64,000 bases of DNA from Elmis aenea (taxonomy: Eukaryota; Arthropoda; Insecta; Coleoptera; Elmidae). How positions within the stretch are numbered: position 1 is the stretch's first letter; every line of letters begins with the position of its first letter. A program made the position numbers and the translations under genes. Below the pieces are notes generated by a model. The model saw only the letters and a program-made list of their open reading frames with translations, did not search any database and was not told the DNA's origin. The DNA is taken from positions 20,481,674 through 20,545,673 of the forward strand of contig OX393579.1 of the NCBI GenBank assembly GCA_947652605.1, read 5' to 3'. Shown here piece after piece: positions 13,901 through 21,572 of this stretch.

Positions 13901-16900
13901 TTTTAATATTTCTTCCAAATTCCAGTTATGTAAAGAATTTATGTTGTATAAAAATCCAAATAGAGAATTATGTGATTTCAGTTGTTCAAATCGATGTTGT
14001 AAGGTGTAAGCTATTTATATCAATTAAGATGTTAAAAATATTAATTTCAAAATGTTTTTCTGGGGTCTCCTTCTGTTCTACGAAAACTCCACCTCTAAAC
14101 TCTAATCTTTACAACGTTAAATGCAAGACGAATATTTTTACATTGAAATTTCAAATTTCTCACCTCTTTTTAATAGTAAAAAATTTGTTGTAAAACGAAC
14201 TCACACGAACACGATGCTTATCACAAATTATACGTAAACAATAAACACGTTTCAAATCTTACGGCGCCCCTGTGAAGCGGTGCCCTGAGGCAGACTGCCT
14301 CATTGCTACACCCTGGCGACGGCCCTGCGGTAAGAGATACAAGGTCGGTTAAATTAGAGAAAAGTTGCACATTTTCATGGCGATTGAGAATCTGAAAAGA
14401 AATCCTGGATATTTTGATTCGTTTTTGATTTATTACAAAAAAACTGAAAAATGTGATTTTAGAAAAATATCATCCCTACCATTACGCTATTTAATTTAAA
14501 CTTGGTAACTTTATGTTTTTGGCCATCCTGGGTTTGATGACGTCAACAGAAATTTTCTAAGCCTTCTGGATTTCAAGTTGCAATAGTCAACTTTTTTATT
14601 TCTTATGGCCGCCATATTGGATTTTTGCAGCATCAGACAGACAAAAAATTAGTTTTTCAGATTTGTAACCAACATAACCTTTTTCTTTTAAAAAACTTGT
14701 TGAAATTTGAAAATTTGTATAAATAATTTATAAAATCGAGAATGTTCTGAAAAACAATTGAAACTATGAAATAAATAAAAGACAGAACATTTTATTGGTC
14801 TAATGATAACGAAATTAAGGTTGTTGGAAACAAATTTAGAAGATATGTTAGGCGAGTTGCCATTATTAACAATTCAAAATCACCAGTGGTTTCAGCAAGA
14901 CTAAGTTGGTCCTCACAACTTAAGAGAATATTTAGATCGTTATGTTTAACGCCTATGGACTACTTTTTGTGGGGCAATGTAAAAGATTGTGTTTATGCAA
15001 CCTTAATGGAAAATATTGAACATGTTCACCGTAAAATCAAAAATGCATTCGACTCTATTCCGAGACAGACAATCCTAAAAGCAGTGAACAAAATGAATTT
15101 AAGCACTAACCACTGCATCATACACAACGGCGCCCACTTTAAACAATTTACATAATTATTGATCAGGTGTTTTAAACTTATTGTCATTTCATTATCATTA
15201 GACCAATAAAATGTTTTGTAACTTTTATTTATATCTGAGTTTCAATTATTTTTCAGAGCATTCTCGATTTTGTAAATTATTTATACAAATTTTCAAAGGC
15301 TTCCTTGAATCTCCAAGGCTGCCTTGTTTCACATGCAAAATTATTGAGTAAATTTCAGATGGTGTATACCAGGGGTGTCACTCGCGGCCCGCAACAAACA
15401 TTTTTGCGGCCCGACCAATATATTTGCACACAATAATACAGGGATGGCAAATAGGTGGCATGCGTGCCAAACTAAGCACCTGGTATGCGCGGGATTTTCG
15501 AACGGCACCCTAAAGGATTCCATGAATAAATTTTGGAATTTTGTGTTAAAAAAGTTGCAAGTGGTCTAATAACCTAACTAGCTTTTGAAAAAATTGCTAG
15601 CGGTCTAACCTAAGTAAATGTAGGTTAAAATATTTTTTTTGCGGCCCACCTAAAGTTAAACCTTGTTTGTATGGCCCAAGTTAGCCATTGAGTTTGACAC
15701 CCCTGGTGTACACTGTCATGGCGGCTTGGTGGATAAAGTGTACCTCGGATATTTTCGTGTCGATTATGAGTGCTAGGTTCACAAAACAACAAATGAAAAT
15801 AACCCATGACCTTTATTTTCATTAGTTATTTAAAAAACAAACTTCAACCAACCTTTAACCTGACCTTCTATGACCAAATGAATGACGACCAGGTTAAAGG
15901 TCGATTAAAGCTTTTTTTAAAAAATTAACCAGTATTTGTTGCGTAACAGTACTCGGAGATGTTGTAATGGAAGTAATGCAGAAAGAGGGCTTGATGAACA
16001 AGCATAGAATTTTGTACGTCATGCCAAAAGTAGGGAGTAGTGAACCTAACATTCATTTTCCACATGAACATATCCGAAGTACCAAGCCGCCATGACAGTG
16101 TACAGGGTGGGCAAATTTCGATGTTTTAATAGGGAATTTCGATAACTGTAAGAGGTATCAAAAACCGGACCGCGCATCCTCGATCTCTTTTTTCGAGAAA
16201 AAGTTAATGGTGAAAACTAAAATTGGTTATCGTCTTTTGTTTTCGAGTTATCACCGATAACTCGATTTTTCGACTTTTCGTTTTATGACCATATCTCACT
16301 TGCGTATGAAAATAAAGAAAAATAATTTTGACGTTCTACAGGCACTTTTTTGATAAGAATGCGGTGGCTTAGACAATTTAAAAAATAATAATCTGAAACT
16401 TTGTTGTATTTTTTTAAATAGAGCCAATAGTTGTCTATGACGTATAAATTCCTTATTTTTTTGTCATTCCAAATATATAAGAATTGATGTATTTATTTTC
16501 AATAATACGCAAGTTACGGAGGTTTTTTAGTTTTTTTTTTAAAACAAAATTATAGTAGGCTGTAAAGAAAAACAAAACAAGGTGTAAAACCTTTTAAAAC
16601 TCATTTGGTACAAGTTACGAAGGTTTTGTAATTTATATAAGTGATAGCCAACTATGGGTTCTATTAAAAAAAAATACAACTTTATGTCACAACTCGAATA
16701 ACGGAATCATTTTTGAAAAATTGTCTACGCCACTGCATTCTTATCAAAAAAGTGTCTGTAGAACGTCAACATTATTTTTGTTTATCTTCATAAACAAGCG
16801 AAATATAGTCATAAAATGAATAGTCGTAAAATCGAGTTATCGGCGATAACTCGAAAACAAAAGACGATAACCAATTTTCGTTTTCACCATTAACTTTTTC

Positions 16901-17684
16901 TCGAAAAAAGAGATCGAGGATGCGAGGTCCGTTTTTCGATAGCTCTTATAGTTGCCGAGATTCCCTATTAAAACATCGAAATTTGCCCACCCTGTACACC
17001 ATCTGAAGTTTACCAATTATTGAATGAGATTTTTGTATAAAAATTCTATGCTATTTTCTTTAACGAAAAAATAGTTAAAATCTACAAAGGACTTAAGATA
17101 AAATTCAACACTGACATGGAAAAACAATAACAGACTTAAGTTGTTTTGTTTTAACTGTTGCTTATCTATTCAGACACTTTTTAAAAGATGACATCAAAAG
17201 AAATGTAGTGCGAAATTAACATAAAATTTTAAATTTGATATCTCAAAAACAAATTAATGCATGTTAAATGTAAGTATGCACTTGCAAAGCTTTTTAAGCC
17301 TTCTAAATATTTTATAAGATACACTAAAGCTCTATCTCTTGAAATAAAGAAGTTACAGGGCTGGAAAATTCATACTGAATCTGTTGTAAGGTGTTTTTGT
17401 ATATGTGGAACTGTATTTGAGTACTTTTTTCTGCTTTAAATTAGTTTTTGTGGGGTGAAGAAGAATTTAGTGTAACAAATATTGATTGGAGAATTTTTTC
17501 TTGTAGGTATTGGATAGATCGAGGAGATTTTGCCCAAACTCTACGATATATGAATTTACTAAAAGGTGCGTCTCGTTGTGTGGCTCGTCAGTGGATGGAC
17601 GAAACGCGCATTCTGTTGGAAACGCAACAAGCAGCTAACACACTGATGGCACACGCTGCTGCTAGCGGGTTGATGTATCTATAA
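1217..17684 (+). CDS. Mitofilin (MIC60/IMMT): Mitofilin/MIC60, C-terminal part (five exons, 3' complete)
   Basis: MIC60 is the core subunit of the MICOS complex in the mitochondrial inner membrane; it forms cristae junctions and contacts the outer membrane. Five segments join in frame: 1217-1974, 2036-2264, 7659-7817, 9714-10005 and 17507-17684, with intron phases 0, 1, 1 and 2 and all junctions GT-AG. They total 1616 nt and finish a codon begun upstream, giving about 538 residues. The first half is a charged helical/coiled-coil region. The last ~200 residues match the conserved mitofilin C-terminal domain, including motifs like [24 protein letters not shown] and [14 protein letters not shown]. 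The N-terminal targeting and membrane segments are missing because their exons lie upstream. Introns 2 to 4 (5.4, 1.9 and 7.5 kb) are packed with transposons, yet no coding exon is broken. Identification is from the protein sequence by memory of the family. Confidence 0.93.
2036..2264 (+). CDS. Mitofilin (MIC60/IMMT): Mitofilin exon b
   Basis: A 61-bp intron (1975-2035) precedes it. The acceptor at TATAG (2031-2035) is the only nearby AG that keeps phase 0 and includes the conserved [19 protein letters not shown] block. AGs at 2049, 2052 and 2060 would shift the frame. The exon therefore starts with a stretch reading CLNLRSAS, whose conservation I cannot vouch for. It ends at AAGAG|GTTAGT after the first base of a codon. 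The product is the helical region with [13 protein letters not shown]. Confidence 0.8.
2412..2520. repeat. Short inverted and direct CCCGAGTTAAC motifs
   Basis: The motif CCCGAGTTAACTCGG is itself a palindrome, near 2438. A second CCCGAGTTAACTTGGGC lies near 2482, with ATTAACGTGC-like words at both ends. It is probably a small MITE remnant in Mitofilin intron 2. No target duplication could be fixed. Confidence 0.35.
2770..3427. repeat. Interspersed repeat fragments in Mitofilin intron 2
   Basis: The block starts CAGGCTGTCACACAAAAAAC, resembling a decayed CAGGGTG terminus. Near 3225-3300 it contains TTAAATGGAAACTTTAGTTGG followed by TATGACCTCATG. Close relatives of this word pair occur at about 34995-35050 and 16410-16460. 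I read it as decayed pieces of the foldback family, without resolvable borders. Confidence 0.4.
3428..4363. mobile_element. TIR DNA transposon, 936 bp, with AAGGCCC subterminal motifs
   Basis: The left end AAGGTACCTGAGCTGAATAA and the right end (minus strand) AAGGTACCTGAGCCGAATAA are inverted copies with one difference over 20 bases. The flanks are compatible with a TA duplication. AAGGCCC or its complement recurs many times (about 3446, 3612, 3643, 3944, 3971, 4239 and 4322), often with an adjacent TTAT, as expected for transposase-binding repeats. A minus-strand frame at 3842-4027 is not recognised. Superfamily is unassigned. Confidence 0.7.
4939..5645 (+). mobile_element. hAT element, 707 bp, with 8-bp target duplication
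   Basis: The ends CAGAGGTCGCCAAA and TTTGGCGACCCCTG are inverted repeats with one mismatch. The flanks TTCTGGTC (4931-4938) and TTCTAGTG (5646-5653) form a degraded 8-bp duplication (6/8). Near both ends lies GGGGTCGAT or GGGGTCTA. Inside is a transposase remnant. It is inserted in the LINE fragment 4795-5760, so it is the younger of the two. Confidence 0.8.
5062..5566 (+). pseudogene. hAT transposase remnant (ZBED5/SCAND3-like catalytic core)
   Basis: Two frames together give a contiguous piece of hAT transposase. The first (5062 to ~5245) reads FSIQLDES, with the Asp in the usual catalytic context, then [20 protein letters not shown] and [11 protein letters not shown]. After a shift, the second (to 5566) reads [51 protein letters not shown] and ends in a stop. 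The N-terminal BED finger and the C-terminal dimerisation region are absent. It cannot make an active enzyme. Confidence 0.8.
6045..6680. repeat. Dispersed element copy A (paralogue of 8187-9632)
   Basis: Blocks shared in order with the copy at 8187-9632 are: the GTGACACACAAAAAGTG region, TTTTTATTAAATAATACTCC (about 6252 and 8501), TAATAAAATATNCAA, GTCACTCCACTA-like words with GATGGTAGAA, CATTGTGTCTGTAG-like words, and finally AATCTGTAGCTGTGCNGCCTG (6652 and 9516). Copy A is interrupted by the MITE at 6463-6642, copy B by hAT elements. Copy A lacks recognisable ends. Confidence 0.6.
6463..6642. mobile_element. Small TIR element, ~180 bp (second copy at 47101-47274)
   Basis: The arms AAATGCAAATCTAATGGC and GCCATTAGATTTGCATTT are perfect inverted repeats. 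The interior contains GGTGCGCACTAAACACAAT, GGTATACCCGCCAATG and CATATTGTAGCGTCTGCTGC, nearly identical to the copy at 47101. The arms differ between copies but always match each other within a copy. No coding capacity. Confidence 0.75.
6681..7658. other. AT-rich remainder of Mitofilin intron 2
   Basis: I see no repeat with definable ends and no coding frame here. The intron ends in a T-rich tract and GATATAG at 7652-7658. Confidence 0.5.
7659..7817 (+). CDS. Mitofilin (MIC60/IMMT): Mitofilin exon c
   Basis: It follows GATATAG and ends CATCTG|GTAAGA; both borders are phase 1. It encodes about 53 residues including [20 protein letters not shown] and the [12 protein letters not shown] block, aligning without a gap to the alanine-rich segment and LW motif of animal mitofilins. 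It is separated from exon b by a 5.4 kb transposon-rich intron. Confidence 0.92.
8675..9426. mobile_element. hAT-like element with GGTTCCGCGG subterminal motifs
   Basis: The left end is CAGCATGTTTCAAGGTGGG and the right end on the minus strand is CAGCAGATCCAAAACTT, the usual layout of hAT MITEs (CAG then a ...AAAAGTT-like word). GGGTTCCGCG occurs near both ends. The flanks GTCTACTG and GTCTTTTT agree at 5 of 8 positions, so the duplication is weak. A second hAT MITE (8844-9311) is nested in it. Confidence 0.5.
8844..9311. mobile_element. hAT MITE, 468 bp, with perfect 8-bp duplication and AACGTT arrays
   Basis: The ends CAGGGATGGAATAACGTTT and AACGTTACGTTTTCCATCCCTG-like sequence are inverted (CAGGGATGGAA/TTCCATCCCTG). 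The flanks ATTTAATG at 8836-8843 and 9312-9319 are identical. Inside, the palindrome ATAACGTTAT and close variants recur through both subterminal thirds. There is no open frame. It is non-autonomous and recent enough to keep its duplication intact. Confidence 0.88.
9714..10005 (+). CDS. Mitofilin (MIC60/IMMT): Mitofilin exon d
   Basis: It follows a long T tract ending TTTAG and ends GCTAG|GTAAGT after two codon bases. It encodes about 97 residues of the conserved C-terminal domain: [40 protein letters not shown], and [19 protein letters not shown], then a linker to ILQRAR. The order matches animal MIC60 exactly. Confidence 0.94.
10278..11800. mobile_element. Foldback palindrome, ~1.5 kb, inside the hAT element
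   Basis: The ends TACAGGGTTCTCGTTTTTCG and the exact complement before 11801 are flanked by TA. The two arms of about 0.7 kb mirror each other almost to the centre near 11040. The same 74-codon frame reads from 10420 (+) and 11658 (-) with only five differences, so arm identity is high. It contains the family block GGGATCTCG (10310) and TAAGAG (10326), repeated inversely at 11747-11768. No transposase motif is visible. Confidence 0.9.
11803..12493. mobile_element. Foldback palindrome inside the hAT element
   Basis: The arms meet at about 12125: GTGCAAATGTGGGATAAGTA and its complement flank a short loop. Moving outwards, GCACATATCCCCTTCTTGCA, the ACCTTGGTGCAAGAAGG word and GACAACTGCNCATCCTAA recur inversely. 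The right end is ACCCTGTA (12493). The left end is shortened and abuts the neighbouring palindrome. A relative of one arm lies at 18720-18810. Confidence 0.8.
12494..13998 (-). pseudogene. hAT transposase C-terminal remnant, split by a palindrome
   Basis: On the minus strand 13998-13768 encodes [19 protein letters not shown] and [19 protein letters not shown]; reading resumes at 12762-12494 with [20 protein letters not shown], then [19 protein letters not shown] and [14 protein letters not shown]. This is the C-terminal dimerisation region of hAT transposases of the zinc-finger-MYM1-like group. The 1004-bp palindrome 12763-13766 interrupts it, and a second palindrome replaces its 3' end. The N-terminal domains are gone. 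It belongs to the hAT element 10151-14327. Confidence 0.85.
12763..13766. mobile_element. Foldback palindrome, 1004 bp, TACCGGGTG ends
   Basis: The ends TACCGGGTGTAACTGAAATC and (inverted) TACCGGGTGTAACTAAAATC are flanked by TA at 12761-12762 and 13767-13768. The arms mirror through CACTTCCGGTTTCGCCGG, the ACACCCTGTATATTTTTACA word, GGAAAGAGGAAACGATTTTGG and GTGCCGTGACCCGCA to a centre near 13265. An inner CACCCTGTATA suggests that it grew around, or captured, an older CAGGGTG end. Degraded relatives are at 18330-18520 and 62215-62390. Confidence 0.88.
14704..15297 (+). mobile_element. Mariner-like element remnant with ~110-bp inverted ends
   Basis: The left arm contains GAAAATTTGTATAAATAATT, ATCGAGAATG and ATTGGTCTAATGATAA; the right arm (15187-15297) has the same words inverted. 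Between them is a piece of DDE transposase (14823-15155). The long arms relative to the 594-bp total length make it a deletion derivative. Terminal bases and target duplication are not clear. Confidence 0.65.
14823..15155 (+). pseudogene. IS630/Tc1-mariner-type transposase remnant
   Basis: One frame from 14823 reads [13 protein letters not shown], the block with the second catalytic Asp, then an immediate TAA and [12 protein letters not shown]. After about 14944 the reading moves to another frame: [20 protein letters not shown], then [18 protein letters not shown] and HNGAHFKQF. The segment between (including the Trp-Pro-Pro-Arg motif) is deleted, and the third catalytic Asp before LTP is Cys. 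It is clearly inactive. The match is to the insect transposase family represented also at 53016-53894. Confidence 0.8.
15370..15705. mobile_element. hAT MITE, 336 bp (GCGGCCC type)
   Basis: The ends CAGGGGTGTCACTCGCGGCC and (minus strand) CAGGGGTGTCAAACTCAATG share the first 11 bases. The flanks GTGTATAC (15362-15369) and GTGTACAC (15706-15713) agree at 7 of 8. GCGGCCC words lie near both ends. It interrupted the sequence ATGGTGTACAC that begins the next palindrome. It has no coding content. Confidence 0.82.
15708..16102. mobile_element. Small foldback element, ~395 bp
   Basis: The left end TGTACACTGTCATGGCGGCT and the right end AGCCGCCATGACAGTGTACA are exact inverted repeats. ACCTCGGATAT and ATATCCGAAGT continue the arms. 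The interior contains AACCTTTAACCTGACC. It directly abuts the palindrome starting at 16103. Confidence 0.7.
16103..16994. mobile_element. Foldback palindrome, 892 bp, CAGGGTGGGC ends
   Basis: CAGGGTGGGCAAATTTCGAT at 16103 is mirrored by ATCGAAATTTGCCCACCCTG ending 16994, with TA on both flanks. The arms share AAAAGAGATCGAGGATGCG-like sequence, GTTATCGTCTTTTGTTTTCG, and GATAACTCGA. The centre is near 16550. The family block appears as GGGAATTTCG with TAAGAG at 16149, and inversely as CTCTTA (16943) with CGAGATTCCC. The words CAGATGGTGTAC and GTACACCATCTG outside both neighbours suggest an older enclosing foldback. Confidence 0.88.
17507..17684 (+). CDS. Mitofilin (MIC60/IMMT): Mitofilin terminal exon e
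   Basis: It follows TTCTTGTAG, completes the split Arg codon, and encodes the last 59 residues ([20 protein letters not shown], then [16 protein letters not shown] and an Ala-rich tail) before TAA at 17682-17684. This is the most conserved part of the family. The position 7.5 kb from exon d is explained by the inserted transposons. Confidence 0.94.
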
Positions 17685-18329
17685 GGCTAACATATTCTAA
17701 ACCACAAACTTACTAGTAATTAGATCGAATTTGCATGTATAGCAAGTGATGTGTAAATAAGAGACTTCAACACTATCATGCATGTTACATATACAGATAT
17801 GTTGGGTTTTGAATATGTTGGTAAAAATGGTTGAATTGTTGTGAATTAATAAAAATTAAGACGTCATGTTATTTATTATTTTATACACATTTTTAGTTTG
17901 TCCTATTTTATCATGACATCTGGGAACTAATTTTTTATGTTAAGATAAATTCCAGAGTAATTTTATTTTCGGTGTTTCGAAATAAATCTGAAAGCAATAA
18001 CATTATTGTCTTAGCTGGTCTGAAAATAATGTTATCCATTGCGAGTCTGAACATGATTTCTTTGTAATTACTTTTGAAATTCTGTTGGCATAAAAATTGT
18101 ATAAATTTTTACACTTATTAATTTTTATGGAAATTATAATTACTCAAAATTTGTCGTGACCTTAAAATGTTTCTGTTAAATATTTCTTAAAAAATGAACT
18201 AGTTCCTTAAACATTTGTAAATTCACTGAAAGCATTTTATGAAAATATATTTAATTATACTATACAATGTATCATGTTTGATTAAATACAAAATTACTTG
18301 TGCTGTTACATTTTTAATTCAATTATACA
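17685..18329 (+). other. Mitofilin 3' UTR and downstream sequence
   Basis: This AT-rich stretch follows the stop codon. It contains a likely poly(A) signal at 17848 and no coding frame. The transcript probably ends within about 30 bases of that signal. Beyond it I see nothing specific. Confidence 0.6.
17848..17853 (+). terminator. AATAAA polyadenylation signal for Mitofilin
   Basis: AATAAA lies 164 bp after the stop codon, the first canonical hexamer downstream. A T-rich stretch follows at 17868-17885. Whether it is used is not shown by sequence alone. Confidence 0.5.
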
Positions 18330-18829
18330 AGGTATAATTGAAATCAGGCTTAGACCCTTTTTTCTTTGGTTTGATTTCAGAAAAATAAAATTTTTGACGT
18401 GATATGAGTAAAAAAAACAGATTTTCTGAACATACCAGGAGTAACTGAGTTCTGGTACACCCCACCCCCTCTTTTTTTTAGTTGTGAATTTAGATTAAAA
18501 AAACATATTTTAGACATACAGGTTGTAGACTTGGATCACGCAACATGGCAATTTCAATGGTAAAATTTTAAAAGTCTTATATTATCTCCCCTAATTGTTT
18601 TAGAAAAAAAAGTGCAAATACGTTTTTTGTAGAGAAAAAAATTCTGTATCTATAAATAAAATCAATATTAATTTTTAGTTTTCCAATAACTGAAAATTAA
18701 GCAAATTACAAAACGCGTGTTTTGAAAAAGATCTATGGTGCCTTGGAATTATGCTGTGACAACTGCACATCCTAATGTCGCTTATACTGTCACTTTGACC
18801 TGAAATTCATTCTTGATTATCTATATATA
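18330..18829. repeat. Mosaic of foldback-arm fragments
   Basis: GTATAATTGAAATCAGGCTTA at 18331 and the words at 18440-18530 resemble the outer arm of the palindrome 12763-13766. GCCTTGGAATTATGCTGTGA, GACAACTGCACATCCTAATG and CACTTTGACC (18731-18805) match the arm of 11803-12493. They are single, decayed arms without partners. Confidence 0.55.
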
Positions 18830-20080
18830 TAAAAATGTATGTATGTATGTTTGTCCTTTATGCATTCCTATACCATTCATCCGATCCTGACCAAATTTGG
18901 CAGACAAACTATAGGACCATGGGAAGAAAAGATAGGCTATATAAGAATTCCCAAAAAAATCGTCCGGAAAAGATATTGAGGAAAACGTGCCAAAATCTTA
19001 CACGCAACATTTAAATCGGGACGTCTGGAGCGAGAATTTCGTCAAAATTTGTCAATTTGACGTAACGCTTTAATCATAATTTATTTTTAAAATAATGTGT
19101 AAAATAAACATTTCATGTTAGTTAAATTAAGTTACCACCTTTGAACTTGATGTTATGATCGATTATTCCGTTTTGATAAGAAAAGTATGTAGGTATTACA
19201 ATGTGAATGTTACTTCATTCTTATAATTTGTTACATATATTATGGGTTTTTGAAATCACACAATCATATTCAAATGATAATTTGAATAGCATAAATTTAT
19301 GATGATATTAATTATTTTATTGTATTTTCGACCACTACGAGAAGTTCAAATTAAGCATGAAATGTAAATGTTACAATTCGTTTATAAGAGAAAAAAGTAA
19401 ACAATAAAATTGGTACTATACGGGACTTTTTAGATGTTGGTTAATGTTATGGTCAATTATACCGCTTTGATAATAAATGTAAGTATTACAATGTTAATTT
19501 TACTTCATTCTAAACTTTTATATAAATTTTAGGTTATTGAAATCAAAGAATCATATTCAAACGATAATGTGAATGGCATAAGTTTATTAGGATTTAGGAT
19601 ATTACTTTTTTTTTACTAATACGAGAAGTTCAGTACGCATGAAATTTAAATGTTATTTTTTTTAATAACGGAAAAAGTTTTTAAAAAAATTTGGACTAGA
19701 CGGTACTTTAAATTTTTTGGTCCAATGTTGTTGAAGAATGAGGATTATTATTCATTAAAATTTTGTGTCATCACCTCAAAACCAAAGTAAGTTTAAAATG
19801 TAGATGTAGATTTCTTTTTTATTTCTTTTTTTTTTTTAAATTTAAAATTAGTATGAACAAACTTAAGCAGATTTGCAACTGGAAACGTAATCGATCCTGA
19901 CCAAATTTGGCACAGACAATCTATAGGACAATGGGAAAAAGATGAGAATTCCCAAAAAAATCGTCCGGAAAAGATATTGGGGAAAACGTGTCAAAATCTT
20001 AAACGCAACATTTAAATCGGGTCGTCGGGAGCGAGAATTTCGTCAATATTTGACAATTTGACAATTCGACGTGACCTTTG
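18830..20080 (+). mobile_element. Helitron-like segment with an internal duplicate block
   Basis: TCTATATATATAAAAATG at 18830, preceded by A, is the typical 5' end of insect Helitrons. It is followed by CCATTCATCCGATCCTGACC, AAATTTGGCAGACAAACTAT and AAAAAAATCGTCCGGAAAAG. The block 18881-19080 recurs at 19890-20075 (GATCCTGACCAAATTTGGCA to AACATTTAAATCGGG). The 3' end with hairpin and CTRR could not be fixed, and no Rep/helicase coding is present. Confidence 0.55.
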
Positions 20081-20223
20081 AACGCTTGAACCTTCTCCGA
20101 TTCGACCTTTTCGCACATGTATCGTACCGATTCGGAATCGTCTCGCCCTCCCCGACAAGTACGTACCAAACAATCCCACTTTCGAGTTAAATTCAGACCA
20201 CGAACGAGAAAAAGCGCAGGTGC

Positions 20224-20590
20224 GCGCACGCACTACGTATTAACCAACGTCGAAAGCCTTTTTCAAAGAGCGATTAAAAATACTCGGGGGCGTCTAAAAA
20301 TCGCGAACTTCTTTGACGGGTCGTATAAAGGATCGAATTTTAATATGTGCACGCCCAGGACCTCGGAAAAAATCGTTTGCAAACGTTATTAATTAAAACG
20401 TGCAAAAATGTTCGTATTTACGTCGCGCGCGCCCGCACAACACACTAACGAACGTCGAAAGCCTTTTTTCAAAAATCTATGAAAAATACTCAGGTGTGTC
20501 CAAAAATCGCGATTTCTTTTGTAAAATCGTATAAAGGGTCGAATTTTAATATGTGCACGCTCCGGACCTCGCAAAAGAATTTGAGAAGCG
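20224..20590. repeat. GC-rich tandem repeat, two ~205-bp units
   Basis: AACGTCGAAAGCC occurs at 20246 and 20451; ATATGTGCACGC at about 20345 and 20551; AATACTC with AAAAATCGCGA between them in both. The period is 205-206 bp. The region is much richer in C, G and CpG than its surroundings. It directly follows the Helitron-like block and may be part of it. Several short frames overlap it but none is recognisable. Confidence 0.65.
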
Positions 20591-21124
20591 TTCGGTGCGA
20601 GCTCGGAGCGCGAGTAGTATCTACGAATATATTTATTCTACTTTAAAAAGCAATAACGAGTGTTGTAAATAAAATTTAAACCGATCTATTAATCGTTATT
20701 TCTACTAAATTAATGTATTATGTCTTATAAAGCAAATTATTGATTCACTGTAATTCTTTTGATTTAAAAAAAGCACCTTACCGAAATCGATTGTTACTAT
20801 TGAACGATGTCGCAATGAAGAACACTTGGTATGATTGATTATAGATGTTGGAGTTACAAAATTTTCTTTAATTACCTCGTTTTAGAGACCAGCAAAGACA
20901 TTAAAACGTACCGCAAACATGAGCAAATAATGAACGGTCGGCCTTTATCCCCACCACTTTTCTCGCATTTTGCTGTAAGAAGTCGGCCCGCTAGTATAAC
21001 GATGGCCCCGATTATACTTATCATATAGCGTTGCGGAATAGATTGAGAGAGGAGGTAAAAGTTATGCATCTTAGTCTTTCGATTTTTTGTACAAAATAAG
21101 TGCAAACTTTGTTTATAAATATTC
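20591..21124. other. Sequence without recognised features
   Basis: AT-rich after 20630, with no repeat ends or coding frame I can support. The last 8 bases are the left copy of the target duplication of the hAT MITE at 21125. Confidence 0.5.
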
Positions 21125-21564
21125 CAGGGACCCGAACCGAACCGGAACCGGAACGAACCGGTGCTTTTTTCATGAACCGTGAACCGGAACTGAACCTATA
21201 TTTTAAAAAATCACAAAACCGTAAAATCGAACCGAACCGGCTAGTGTGAACCGGCTCAAACCGCTTCAACCGGTTCACACAACGGTTCGGTCCAATTTTT
21301 TTTTTAATGACGTAAATTTTCTATTTTCGTAATTTTGATTACATTTTACCAAAAATGGAAAAATTTCAGGCCGGTCAATTTATAAATATGCATTGTCCTG
21401 GTATTTTGTATTGAACTGGAACCGGAACTGAACCGTTGCCGCCGAACCGGTTACCGAATCACTGCAAAATAAAAACCGGTGGTGCGGAACGTAAACCGAA
21501 TAGTTAAAATTTATCGAACCGGTAACCGAAACTGAACCGTTATTCTTTGCGGTTCGGTTCCCTG
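21125..21564. mobile_element. hAT MITE, 440 bp, rich in GAACCGG words
   Basis: The ends CAGGGACCCGAACCG and (minus strand) CAGGGAACCGAACCG differ at one base. The flanks AAATATTC at 21117-21124 and 21565-21572 are identical. GAACCGG, CCGGTTC and variants recur through both subterminal parts, probably transposase-binding repeats. No coding potential. Confidence 0.9.
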
Positions 21565-21572
21565 AAATATTC

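Larger units (their letters stand above)
10151..14327 (-). mobile_element. hAT transposon, 4177 bp, with perfect 8-bp duplication
   Basis: The ends CAGGGCCGTCGTCAG (10151) and CTGGCGACGGCCCTG (ending 14327) are inverted with one mismatch. The flanks CGGTAAGA at 10143-10150 and 14328-14335 are identical. Next to both ends lies a GCCCTGAGGCA word. A transposase remnant on the minus strand covers 12494-13998. Three palindromes (10278-11800, 11803-12493, 12763-13766) have been inserted inside, accounting for over 3 kb of its length, so the element itself was only about 1 kb. Confidence 0.9.
10109..14703. mobile_element. CAGGGTG-type element broken by a 4.2 kb hAT insertion
   Basis: CAGGGTGG at 10109 opens an element whose first 41 bp, then the sequence after 14335, read continuously as ...AAACGGTAAGAGATACAAGGTCGG. 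The word GTAAGAG, a conserved subterminal block in this family, is exactly where the hAT element landed. The right end cannot be seen; it may have been lost at the mariner-like remnant at 14704. Confidence 0.5.

Noticed and set aside
20012..20392. Overlapping 60-90-codon frames in the GC-rich block as genes
   Set aside because: They arise from the low stop frequency of GC-rich tandem repeat DNA and overlap on both strands; no motif.
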